Shown here: in pieces, positions 49,896 to 60,916 of the stretch | How positions within the stretch are numbered: position 1 is the first letter of the stretch | Layout of the letters: each line of letters opens with the position of its first letter | NCBI GenBank assembly: GCA_905250075.1 | Contig: CAJNOP010000001.1 | Coordinates: 5,413,126 to 5,477,125, forward strand | Reading direction: 5' to 3' | Source of the DNA: Rotaria sp. Silwood1 | Taxonomy: Eukaryota; Rotifera; Eurotatoria; Philodinida; Philodinidae | DNA length: 64,000 nucleotides | The notes under the pieces: generated by a model | What the model saw: the letters and a program-made list of their open reading frames with translations, nothing else | What the model was told of the DNA's origin: nothing | Database searches by the model: none | Made by a program: the position numbers and the translations under genes

Positions 49896-52380
49896 ATGCA
49901 TTTCAAAGTAACTCTTTCATGATGTTTGTAATTTTAAGGATTTGATAAATAAAGCATGTCTTTTTTTGTATATTTAGTTAATTATTTTTTCTGTCTTACT
50001 GGTTGTGGTTTCCGGTAGTTCGTCAATCGATTGGCTTAAGTTTAAACGTGATTATAATAAGCATTATAAATCAGCTGCTGAGGAAGTTGAACGTAAGCAA
50101 ATATTTCTCGAAAATGTAAATCGAATTCGTACCTTTAAACGACTTCATCCAAATGCAATATTCACAATTGGTATCAATCATTTGGCTGATCGACGCATCG
50201 AAGTAAATCGAATGCTTTCATGATATATATATATATATATATCGTTAAATAAAATCGATTGTTTTAGGAACTTGTCTCACCTTCAAAACACTATATTAAA
50301 CTCCATTCTGGAAATATGGAAAATTCTCTTGAATCATTCGATGTACCTGATTCATTCGATTGGCGTACAAAAGGCGTTATCTCACCAGTAAAAGATCAAG
50401 GTATAGTTGGAGATGCAGAAGCCTTCGCTGCTGTAGGTGAGTATTTATAAGATCTTAATAGTCAAAGTCGTTTCATAGAAAAATAACTGTTGCAGAAGTT
50501 ATTGAAAGCTTGCATGCTATTCAAACGGGAAAACTGATAGAAGGAAGTGTTGCTCGTGTCGTCGACTGTTGTCCACAACCAGTTGATCTATTTCAATGCA
50601 TCATGAAACTAGGTGGCATATGTAGCGCTGGTGATTATCCGACACCTACTGGTCAATGCATACCAAATCAATGTACACCATTTGCTCATGTAGGTACTTT
50701 CATATATTTATTGAAACATAGTTTCATCGTTCCATATTTCATCTCACTGAGGCGGTTCAATGAATTTTTGATTCTTCGAATAAAAAAATCTTTCGTGGCT
50801 TGCTATCAAGATTCATTCATTTTTGTGTCACAAATCTTACGAGACTTTCAGACCTTTTTCTTGAATATATTTCAAGTTTCAAAAACAATATACTTATTTA
50901 AAAAAACACAATACTATGTTATTTGAGTTTTACTGTTGTTTGGTTATAGTTTGATAAAATCATGCGACTGAAAAACCGTGACGAAAATACTATGGTAACA
51001 TGGATTCAAAACTCTACATTATTTGTTGGTGTCGATGCAAGCCAACCTTCCTTTCAATTTTATCTAAGCGGTGAGACATGTTCATCGATTTTATTACATT
51101 GATGACTATTATTCTACCATCTGTTAGGTATTTATAAGGACCAGTCCTGTTCTCAAATAGTGATCGATCATATGGTACATATTTTATATAGCTTAATTAG
51201 TTCGATATTGTAAAACTTTTGATTTCTTATTTATGAGTAGCTGCAACTTGTTGGTTATGGGAAAACAGCGTCGGGAGATCTGTTTTGGATATGCAAAAAT
51301 AGTTGGGGTAAGTACAGAGTGTTTCACAAGTTTGAAGCTCGACAACATCAGTTTATATGCAGCCAGAAAATAATTCTTAATGGAATGTTTTTATATCAGT
51401 CTTTCAAATGACATGTATATTCGATAATCTCTTCTCTTGTAATAATTAAAATGTGAATATGAGAATGTGAGTATAAATTCTTTTTTGCAATCGATCAATA
51501 AGGTATTTTATTAGAAACAAACGAAAAACACTGGTTTGTAAATACAGATGCGAATATGATTACATAAAAAGTCTCATTGAACTATCGTGTGTTTGTTGTT
51601 CATCGTATTTTATTAATTCGCCAAGTCACTTAAAAATTTTATTAATCATTACAAATTTTTGTTTGCATGGTTTTCTTTTAAATATAGTTTTTAATTGTGA
51701 ACAGCTTGTAAATTGTTCTTGTCCTAGTTTTTTCTTTAATTTTCTCCATATACTTTCAATGAACAACGTGTCAGAACATTTATTGTTAACATTTGAAGGT
51801 AAAAGTCGGTTATTAAATAATTCATCGCTAGATTTTATTTTTCGCGCTGGACGCGATAGTTTCATATATTTTACTCATTATAATTCGTTGACTGATTACG
51901 GAACTTGGCTGAACAAGTAAATAGTGGATCATGATATAAGCTGACTAAACAAATAAGATTAATAATTATTAGTTTTTATTATGGCATGTGCAACGTAGAA
52001 ACATTCAACACTTTGTTTTAAAAAGAATCTTTAAAAACAATCACGTTAATCGAATGCGAGAAATTTATCCTCACATTCTCGTATTTATATTTTTATTATT
52101 ACAACAGAATATATTATCTAGTCATGCCATTTCAAAAAAATTGACACGAGTATTCAAGATTCCTATTAAAAAAATGCAGTTGAGCATTATTTTCTGTCTG
52201 CATATAAACTAATTTTGTCACATCTCACGACTTATGGAACATTATATATGCATTGAATATACGTTGATTTATCGGTTACTTTTGCTCATAGGTGTCAGTT
52301 GGGGTGAACAAGGATATATACGTATCTTACGTGGACACAATACTTGTGGCATTGCCTCTTACGTTGTACAAGTTGCATAA
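49896..52380 (+). CDS. Secreted papain-family pseudoprotease, copy 1, 8 exons
   Basis: Exons 49896-49907, 49978-50202, 50268-50436, 50496-50689, 50950-51070, 51128-51174, 51241-51307 and 52292-52380 give 307 residues. A signal peptide (MHFKLIIFSVLLVVVSG) is followed by an I29-type inhibitor propeptide with an ERFNI-type core (EVERKQIFLENVNRI) and then the mature domain from VPDSFDWRTKGVISPV. The active-site segment is QGIVGDAEAF at 123-132. Oxyanion Gln123 is kept, but the nucleophilic Cys is Ala129, the following Trp is Glu130, and the first disulphide Cys is Val126. His255 (IDH) and Asn276 (KNSWG) are retained. The normal cathepsin reaction is therefore not expected; a binding, inhibitory or structural role is inferred. 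Intron 7 is 984 nt instead of about 50 because of a transposon remnant. AATAAA at 52435-52440. Confidence 0.9.
51314..52248 (-). mobile_element. Tc1/mariner-like element remnant in intron 7 of copy 1
   Basis: Copies 2 and 3 have a 50-nt intron here. In copy 1 about 935 extra bases lie between gtaagTA and TAtatgcattgaatat, which fits TA target duplication. The ends are imperfect inverted repeats: left GAGTGTTTCACAAGTTTG, right (reverse complement) ATGTTCCATAAGTCGTG. On the minus strand, 51865-51626 encodes FIESIWRKLKKKLGQEQFTS, resembling the end of a Tc1-type transposase (the PIENLWRxLK motif). The catalytic part is degraded, and no complete transposase frame exists. Confidence 0.7.
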
Positions 52381-53674
52381 ACTATAATTATAATACAAAA
52401 TGACCTGCTTTACTTTTGATTCTTTTTGCAGACTAATAAAAAAGAAACATATTTAGAGTGAAAAAATAACAAAAATTTCATCATTAAACGTAATATGTAA
52501 AATATAAGCAATTGGTATATCTAGATAGCAAATCTTAACATGTCTCAATTCTGTACGACTTGTAACGTTTAGTATATTCGCGATTTAGATAATTTTCGTT
52601 GTACAGGATTCAAGTAAATACTAGATCTTTCATTGTAGAAAATACTTACAAAAGTTAAAGATTGATATTTACATAAACCAAGCAGGCAAGAATTTCTGAA
52701 CATGCATTTAAGCGCTATAATCGCAGTTGCGTCTGAGCGTTATCAAGTCTATTCAAAAAACACAAAATCTAGTTACTTTCATCATGAGCTTTGCCTGAAG
52801 ATGCTCACAAAGGCAACATCTGCATCGATTAAACGTCCAAAAAAAGTGTTCTTCAATATTTAGACAGGTTATGCAGATAAGAAATAAAGTTTTTATGCAT
52901 GACGTACATCGAAAGTATTGCAAGACAACTTATTCGACATTGTGACAATGTAAAACTTGTTTTTTAGTGTTCTCACACAATGTTTCATGACGAAAGTAAC
53001 TGGTTTTGGTTTTCTTTCAATGAACGTGAATACGATCAAACGAAAACTACGATTAGAGTGTTCGAATGAGTTTTCAAAAATTCTTGTCTAATTGCATACT
53101 AGTGACGAAATTTCAAATTAACTATTGTATGAAGATTGTAAATATTGAACAGTACGAACGATCTCATTTTTTATTTAGACTAAGAAAAAATACATGTGTA
53201 CTTTGTAAGATATCCATCTTTAGAATACTTACCCTATTTCCTAAGAATAAATATTTACAACCATATGAAGAGAAAAAAAGGATTCAACTTGTATTAACAA
53301 TACCGAATAAGATCAATTGTTTAAAATATAATCAAAACATGCTCAAAAACTTCTCTTCATAACTCAAATGTTCAATGCTGTTCGTCCTTCAATAACACTT
53401 TCATATGCAGAATAACCATCTATACAAAATTCACAAATAATATTATCATATAATTCATATTATCTGCATCACAAAGCATTCGTCATTGTCATCGGATGTA
53501 GTCTACTCTGACGTAAGAAAAGAGTTAAAATTATTGCAATGCTGCAACCTAATCATGTTTCAGCATTTCTTTCGCTGTAATCTATTCTCTTATCGAATAT
53601 TTGTTTAACGCGATATATGTATATATATATATATGCCACTTTAAACACCTGTTGTCATATACAGCAAAAGAAAG
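52381..53674. other. Spacer between papain-family copies 1 and 2
   Basis: It contains a degenerate downstream repeat (about 52650-53000) also found after copies 2 and 3. From about 53080 it contains the upstream duplication block of copy 2. No coding sequence is supported. Confidence 0.5.
53570..53610 (+). promoter_or_regulatory. Conserved promoter-proximal block, copy 2
   Basis: Same block as before copy 1 (TTTCGCTGTAATCTATTCTC then TTATCGAATATTTGTTTAA), about 65 nt before the ATG, again followed by a (TA)n run and CACCTGTTGTCATATACAGC. Confidence 0.45.
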
Positions 53675-55218
53675 ATGCATATTAAAGTAGGCCTTTCATG
53701 ATGTTTGTAATTTTAAGAATGTGATAATCAAAACGTGTCTTTTCTTGTATATTTAGTTAATTATTTTTTCTGTCTTACTGGTTGTGGTTTCCGGTAGTTC
53801 GTCAATCGATTGGCTTAAGTTTAAACGTGATTATAATAAACATTATAAATCAGCTGCTGAGGAAGTTGAACGTAAGCAAATATTTCTCGAAAATGTAAAT
53901 CGAATTCGTACCTTTAAACGACTTTATCCAAATGCAACATTCACAATTGGTATCAATCATTTGGCTGATCGACGCATCGAAGTAAATCGAATGCTTTGAT
54001 GATATATATATATCGTTAAATAAAATCGATTGTTTTAGGAACTTGTCTCATCTTCAAAACACTATATTAAACTCCATTCTGCAAATATGGAAAATTCTCT
54101 TGAATCATTCGATGTACCTGATTCATTCGATTGGCGTACAAAAGGCGTCATCTCACCAGTAAAAGATCAAGGTGTAGTTGGAGATGCAGAAGCCTTCGCT
54201 GCTGTAGGTGAGCATTTATAAGATCTTAATAGTCAAAGTCGTTTCATAGAAAAATAACTATTGCAGAAGTTATTGAAAGCTTGCATGCTATTCAAACGGG
54301 ACAAGTGGTAGCAGGAAGTATTGCTCGTGTCGTCGACTGTTGTCCACAACCAGTTGATCCATTTCAATGCATCATGAAACTAGGTGGCATATGTAGCGCT
54401 GGTGATTATCCGACACCTACTGGTCAATGCATACCAAATCAATGTACACCATTTGCTCATGTAGGTACTTTCATATATTTATTGGAACATAGTTTCATCG
54501 TTCTATATTTCATCTCACTAAGACATTTCAATGAATTTTTGATTCTACGAATAAAAAAATCTCTCATGGCTTGCTATGAAGGTTTACTCATTTTTGGTGC
54601 AATAAATCTTAAAAGGTTATTGCATCTTTGATTCAAAACATTTTAAGTTTCTGAGTTCGATTGCGTTTTTTATCAAATAATCTGTCCATCGTTCGAGTTT
54701 CACTTTTGTTTGGTTATAGTTTGATAAAATCATGCGACTTAAAAATCGAGATGAAAATACTATGGTAGCATGGATTCAAAACTCTACATTGTATGTTGGT
54801 ATCGATGCAAGCCGAGCTTCCTTTCAGCTTTATCAAAGTGGTAAGACATGCTTATTGATTTTGTAACATTGATCGTTATTGTTCTGTTATCTTTTAGGCA
54901 TTTACAACGATCAATCGTGCTCAAAAACAGTGATCGATCATGCGGTATATATATTTTAGATAAATTTATTAGAACAATATTGCAAAACTTTTGATTTCTT
55001 ATTTGTGAGTAGCTGCAACTTGTTGGTTACGGAAAAACAGCTTCGGGAGACCTATTTTGGATATGCAAAAATAGTTGGGGTAAGTTTGCATTGAATATAG
55101 ATTGATTTAATGAGTACCTTTCTCTATAGGTGTCGGTTGGGGTGAAAAAGGATACATACGTATCTTGCGTGGGCAAAACACCTGTGACATTGCTTCTTAC
55201 GTCGTACAAGTTGCATAA
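53675..55218 (+). CDS. Secreted papain-family pseudoprotease, copy 2, 8 exons
   Basis: Exons 53675-53686, 53757-53981, 54039-54207, 54267-54460, 54720-54840, 54898-54944, 55013-55079 and 55130-55218 have lengths identical to copy 1 and give 307 residues. Signal peptide MHIKLIIFSVLLVVVSG. The active-site segment is QGVVGDAEAF, so the catalytic Cys is again Ala129 with Glu130, while Gln123, His255 and Asn276 remain. It is close to copy 1, with scattered substitutions (for example GQVVAGSIARV for GKLIEGSVARV). Near the C-terminus, TCD replaces the usual TCG of the CGIAS-type ending. All splice sites are intact. AATAAA at 55276-55281. Confidence 0.9.
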
Positions 55219-57990
55219 ACAATGATCATAATATAAAATAATCTTTTTACGTTTTTTGTCGTTTTTTTTCGGCGAAATAAAAGAGAACATATCCATATAC
55301 AGCAAAACTTTTCAGTGTAGCCCCTTCTGATGGTAAAATACGAAAACCGCAAACTCTGTTTTGTATTATACTTTGTTTTTTCGTAGCCAAGTGATAGATA
55401 TTAGATATATATTAGAAACGTTTTTTTAGGTATGATTCACCATGATTTAAATGCACTCTTTCAGTATTTGATATTAATAATTAATTTCGTTGATAATTAC
55501 GAAATGTATCAATTAACGTAAAAAAATGAACATGATTATTTAGCATAGTATCTGTTTGCTGAGTGAGTAATATTTTATTAAACAAATAGTTATTTTTGGA
55601 ACGAATGTCTGCCGCCTATGTCAGGATAAATATTTAGTTTTTTTCGAACAGTTGTATTTATATAAGTAAATATTTAATTTACTGACATTGTCTACATAAA
55701 AAGACTTAATGATAAGTCACTATATTCAAGTTTAGAAAAAAAAGAAATTAAATTTTTAAAATAGGTTAAAAAATTTTCTGAGAAGATTGTTGTTTTATAT
55801 AAAGGAACATTTTTAGTGAGGGTCTGCATAGTTGACTTTCGGTTGAAATATTCTGTGCAAGACATACACTTCAAAATGTGTCTTCGTATTATATTACATA
55901 GTTTTATGGTAGATCTTTGAAATAATTACTAGATTTTGCTGTAAGATCATGTTATATCCTGAAGATCAGTAAAAAGCCTCTGATTAGTTTAACATATGAG
56001 TTAGTGGTGCCTGTATTGATTTTTGTTTCGATTGGTTTTTTTTGGCAATTTATAAAACATGTATTGTACAAGTACATATTTTTATATTCTTCATTAATTA
56101 AAAATTAAAATTGTTTTTACGCATGCTTCAAATAACGTTATATACAACATGTAACTGGTCTGGAGAAGAATTCAATTTTATTGTTGATGATGATCAAAAA
56201 TCATATTGTTCAGTAGACTGTAAAAATAATTTCAGCCTTGACATTGTTATTGAACAACTAATTCATATTACAAGTGTTAATATGAGGCAGATTAATAATG
56301 AAAATACAAAACAATGATCATATATATATAGTATAACATTTAATATAAAATTTTAAGTAGTCTTTTAATTAGACTCGTATTATTGTCTGGTAAATAGTAC
56401 ATGTGTATCTTATAGTATTTGATTTCGTAACTTTAGTATTAGATCTTCAATTATAAACAATTACTTATAATAAAGCAAATCTTTCAATTTCAACTATTGT
56501 TTCAATTGAAACGTTTTATATTTTACATTGATTCGTATGCGTTTCTTCAAGCGGGTGAAAAAAAGAGAACATATCATAATCGAAGAAAACAAACCTAAAT
56601 TCACAATCTTTAGTTTGCTTTTGTTAAAGATCGCTTGTGTACTATCTGATTTTTGGTCTTTCTTCTTCCACCTCCTGTTGTCGAGGCCTGAAGGAGACAA
56701 GAAGCCGCAAAATCTTGATTTAAACTGACAATCGCTATTTTCCTCTAAAATATATGTGATTTTCACAAAAATCAAATGCTCATGAATATATATATAGCAT
56801 GTGTATTATGGACAAATCGTATACCTACAAAAGAAGGTCTTTACAGCTGACTGAATTCTAAAATGTTTGTGAGGATTAATTTATTCGATATTTACATAAA
56901 TTTTGTTATGAACGATTATGGTTAACAGGCAATCTGCCATTTCAGAAAATACCCATGGAAATTAAAGATTGATATCGACGGAAATTTCCATAAATGCATT
57001 AAAATGTTCTAATCGCAGTTTTTGTTTCAACATTTTCACATATATTGAGAAAATACTTAGAAAGCCAATCTCTAAATCGCCACAATATCCAAAATTTGTC
57101 CCAGAAATATTTTGACACATTTTGCACATAAAAATGAGCTTTTTGTGCGTGATATATATCAAAAATATTTTAAGAAAAACTTTTAGACATTTTGAAGATG
57201 CAAAAGTTACTTTTTTCAGAGTTGTCAGAAAGTCTTGTCTACTTAAGAAATATTGTGTGAATACAGCTTGTTTTCATGTTGTCCTAAACAATTGAGCCCT
57301 ATTAGTTTTTTACCTTGATTTACATCGAATTTAAGCCACCGTAGTTTAATGATACACTTCGATTAAAAAAAATTTTAAAGCACAGGAAATCGTATTAATG
57401 GAAGGTTTCAATCATTAGAGAGATTACTTTTGTATTAGCCATAACAAAACTTCAAAACCCAATCTATCATTATTTTCACGAAGTTCATTCAATATTTTCA
57501 TTTGTGGTTAACTAATAGTGGAAGTTTTAAAGAAAGAAAGTTCTATATCAAAAAACGTTCGATTATAAAAGAATCATCTTTTCCATCTTCACTTATTTTT
57601 TTAATACAATATCTCACTGAATTGTTTCTTTTTCTCCATTTCCAGTATTCTCTTAAGACGAAAATATTTAAGACAGACGCTTACATCATAACACCTATGC
57701 ACACATCTGTATTTAGTGAGAAACAGACCATATTGTATACTAGTGAGAACACCTACATACTGCACGCTCGTTTGTTTTCATCACAAAACCAAACTTTTCT
57801 CGATGGTAAGGAAATTGAGAAAGATATGGTTAAAGTTCTTATCTCCACTATTTCTATACAAGTTATTTATGTAAGTGCATGTGGATGGTTATAGGTTTGT
57901 AATAAGTATATTAGATGTCGGTGTGGTATGGTTGCTACTTCATGATCTTCAATACAACCGTAATCTTACTCACTTGCTCGCGAAATCATA

Positions 57991-58235
57991 CGCACATCCA
58001 CTCTCACTCAACTACACTCACTCATAACCCCACACCTTCATACCACACCTTCCTCACCCTCGCATCACACCTATTCATCTCTTTACTGTAATATCGCCCC
58101 GCTCATCTCCACACTGAACATCTTTACTCTACACCAGCCCTCATTCACCCACTCTCACTGCAGCATATCCTGCATCAGTCCCATCTAATCACTCTCATTG
58201 CAGGGCACCCTACACTCTACCACACCTGACCTTTG
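57991..58235 (-). repeat. C/A-rich (G/T-rich on minus) degenerate repeat
   Basis: The top strand is dominated by CACTC, CACACC, CACCC and CTCAC words, such as aaccccacaccttcatacca. On the minus strand it is GGTGTGG-rich and resembles the tract at 9317-9372 in reverse orientation. A degenerate telomere-like or simple-repeat origin is possible. Confidence 0.45.
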
Positions 58236-59613
58236 AATCTATACCTTTAATCGTTGACCCGGCACAGACACATCCACATATAAACTGAACATTATATACA
58301 TAGATGACGAGTGCATTCTATATTGCACTCGTGTTTTGCACGTGAACGGAGTCTTAATGAAACATTATTTTTCTTTTCGCTTTTAAATTGGTGGATATGC
58401 AATGCACCCTTTTCCCGTCATATCTATGAATAAAACATGATAGTTTTTATAGTATACGAAACTAAAGCTAAAGTTACGTCATTGTTATTCTGAAGTGAAA
58501 TTGTATGTAACGAATTATCTATAGCCCTAGCATGGGTCCTATCTTGTCTTCAAGTCAAGTTATTTCTGCTGTTTTTTTCGTTTTCTATTTATTTTTTTTA
58601 ATAAAGAACGTTAACAACAAGTTTTTCATGTCACGATATTTTGTTTCTAGTTTTGATGCGTAAAAACAAATTAAGAACAGTCCTACATAAAGCGAAGTGA
58701 CACAACTACCGTAGCGTTATCAACAAAGTAAAGACAGCAAGATCAACTTTTCTCTGTCATACTGTTCCACAAGATAGTAAAACATCAGTTTTTATGAAGA
58801 AAAACCTAAACATAAAGTCGCTTATAAGCACAAAATATTTAGTAACGCTACAATTACTATATTATTTGAACGTTGAAGATGTTTAAATGCAAATGTTTGT
58901 TTGTGAAAAATGTGAACGGTGAGATCTTATTCAGAGATTGTTTGAAAAAAATATACGTTCAATTGATACTGATGCAGCAGGAACACACAGAACTTAACTA
59001 GCAAACCTATTAGGAGATTGACATGAATCTCGTTTTTTCTGAAAAATAGATCACTAGTTAAATTTTCTTCCTGTCCAAAAACCATCAGTTTCTTGTTAAA
59101 CTGATTTTGGCGCTAAATTATCAACTTTTACTTTTATGAATGAATGACTCGGACTCACCCATCTGTGTGATGAGCAACAACAGCTACCATTTTATTGTAT
59201 TTTCTGTGAATATCACTGAGGAAAAGCAAAGTAAGAAAAAAAGTTTCATTATTGTTTATGTAAACCATATATTATTGCTAGAATGAACATTCTGGAATTT
59301 AGTATATGTTAACCGAAAACTTCATTATCGCTTTGTTGTGTGTTTGCTCTCAGAGTAATGCTAGCTGATATATTTGATACTATGATTGTTCGATTTCTTT
59401 AAAGTCTATCTATTGTTTTTGGCGTATTTACTATCTTTTATAAAAATTTGAATGTATTTGATGCAAATGGACAACTCGTTACTTCTATATTCAACATATT
59501 TATGTCAAGTGTGATACAAATTTAACTTATATAGATGCAGTGTATTCTATCAAAGTATCGAATTTCAATAAATCATCTAAAAATTGTGAATATTTATTCA
59601 CTAATTATTTGTA

Positions 59614-59940
59614 TTGTTGAATATATACTTACTACGCCGTCAACAGTTTTTCTCACAACTTTACGTCGCATATGCAATCAACAACAATAATATCCAACAA
59701 TACAAATTAAGTTCAATAATGATCATAGTTGCTATTGTACTTAGTTTACCTTATTATTATTATTTTATTATTGATTTAGCGTCTCTATCAGCTTTGACAA
59801 AAGCAATTACTCAATACGAAAATACCATATTTTGTTATGAATTGTCATATTTTAAGTGCTTCTTTATAACTTTTATTGGTTCATGGTATTATTCGTTGAT
59901 TTTGGCAACCGAATTTATATTCATGGAAATGTATACATAA
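59614..59940 (+). pseudogene. Possible 7TM receptor fragment
   Basis: A 108-codon open stretch has two hydrophobic segments. SSIMIIVAIVLSLPYYYYFI has a Leu-Pro-Tyr-Tyr feature like helix 6 of rhodopsin-type receptors. FKCFFITFIGSWYYSLI is placed where helix 7 would be. No upstream helices, start region or NPxxY motif can be found, so at best this is a decayed fragment. Chance is not excluded in such AT-rich DNA. Confidence 0.25.
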
Positions 59941-60794
59941 AGTTGGATCATTATTCATTGTTGTCAATTGTTATCAAATATATTATTAATAAAATTATTC
60001 GAGCGAGAAAGTGTTCAATTAATGGTGATTATTAGTTCACTTGATAAAGTTTATGCTGTTCTAATATAAATATGTATTTCTTGGTCAAACAACATCTTGT
60101 TTAGTTTTTCTTGTACCAATCAATCCTTCTTCAGTTGACAATTCTTATTTGCAACAGATTCGAATACAACAAACCAATGATGGCGCAAAGAGGAAACATA
60201 GAATGAACACTGATGAGAAAGAAAATAATCGGTAGATTGACTATATATAACAGATTGACTCTATTACAATTAATTCGTGAAATTATTTTTATGTTCCCAT
60301 ATATAGAAAATCCATTGGTACTCAGCAAAATATTTAAATACTATCTGGCAAAAGTGAAACTTCCAAGTAGCTTTTAGTATGAAGATAGTGTATATTGAAT
60401 AATATGATCTCATTTTTTTATTTGTTTAACAAGAAGTAAATATTCATACTATATAAGACATGTATTTTTAGAATATTCTCACTCTTTGCTGGAAATAAAT
60501 CTGTAAAAAAAAAATATTCGGAGAAAAAGAATCAAACTTAGATGAAGAGTATCGAATAAGGCCAAGCTGAAAAACTTCTCTTCATAACTTAAATTTTTAA
60601 TGCTGTTCATGATTTAATAACATTCTCTTATAGACAATAACCATTGACACGAAATGTACAAATCATTTTATTAGGTAATTCATATTGCCTGCATCAGAGG
60701 GCTTTTCTCATCATCATGAAATCTAGTGAACTTGGAGATAAGAAAACAGTTAACATCATTAAAACGATGCAATCTAATCATGTCTCAGCATTTC

Positions 60795-60834
60795 TTTCGC
60801 TGTAATCTATTCTCTTATCGAATATTTGTTTAAC
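60795..60834 (+). promoter_or_regulatory. Conserved promoter-proximal block, copy 3
   Basis: Third instance of the shared block (TTTCGCTGTAATCTATTCTC, then TTATCGAATATTTGTTTAA), followed by a (TA)n run at about 60857-60877 and CACCTGTTGTCGTATACAAC. Confidence 0.45.
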
Positions 60835-60916
60835 ACGATATCTATAAATATATCCTTTTATATATATATATATATATCACTATTAACACCTGTTGTCGTA
60901 TACAACAAAAAAAAAG

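Larger units (their letters stand above)
55219..60916. other. 5.7 kb spacer between papain-family copies 2 and 3
   Basis: About 56930-57650 is similar to the region after copy 3 (62740-63150), so it is duplicated non-coding sequence. About 57991-58235 is a C/A-rich tract, listed separately. At 59614-59940 there is a possible 7TM remnant. From about 60350 it is the upstream duplication block of copy 3. The interval 55300-56900 has no counterpart after copy 3 and may be an insertion. An open stretch at 56111-56317 within it has no recognised motifs. Confidence 0.45.

Noticed and set aside
53066..53362. 98-codon open frame upstream of papain-family copy 2
   Set aside because: It lies in the duplicated upstream block. 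The matching region before copy 3 (about 60350-60590) carries stops.
57502..57894. 130-codon open frame on the plus strand
   Set aside because: The homologous sequence after papain-family copy 3 (about 63060-63150) does not preserve the frame, so it is non-coding duplicated spacer.
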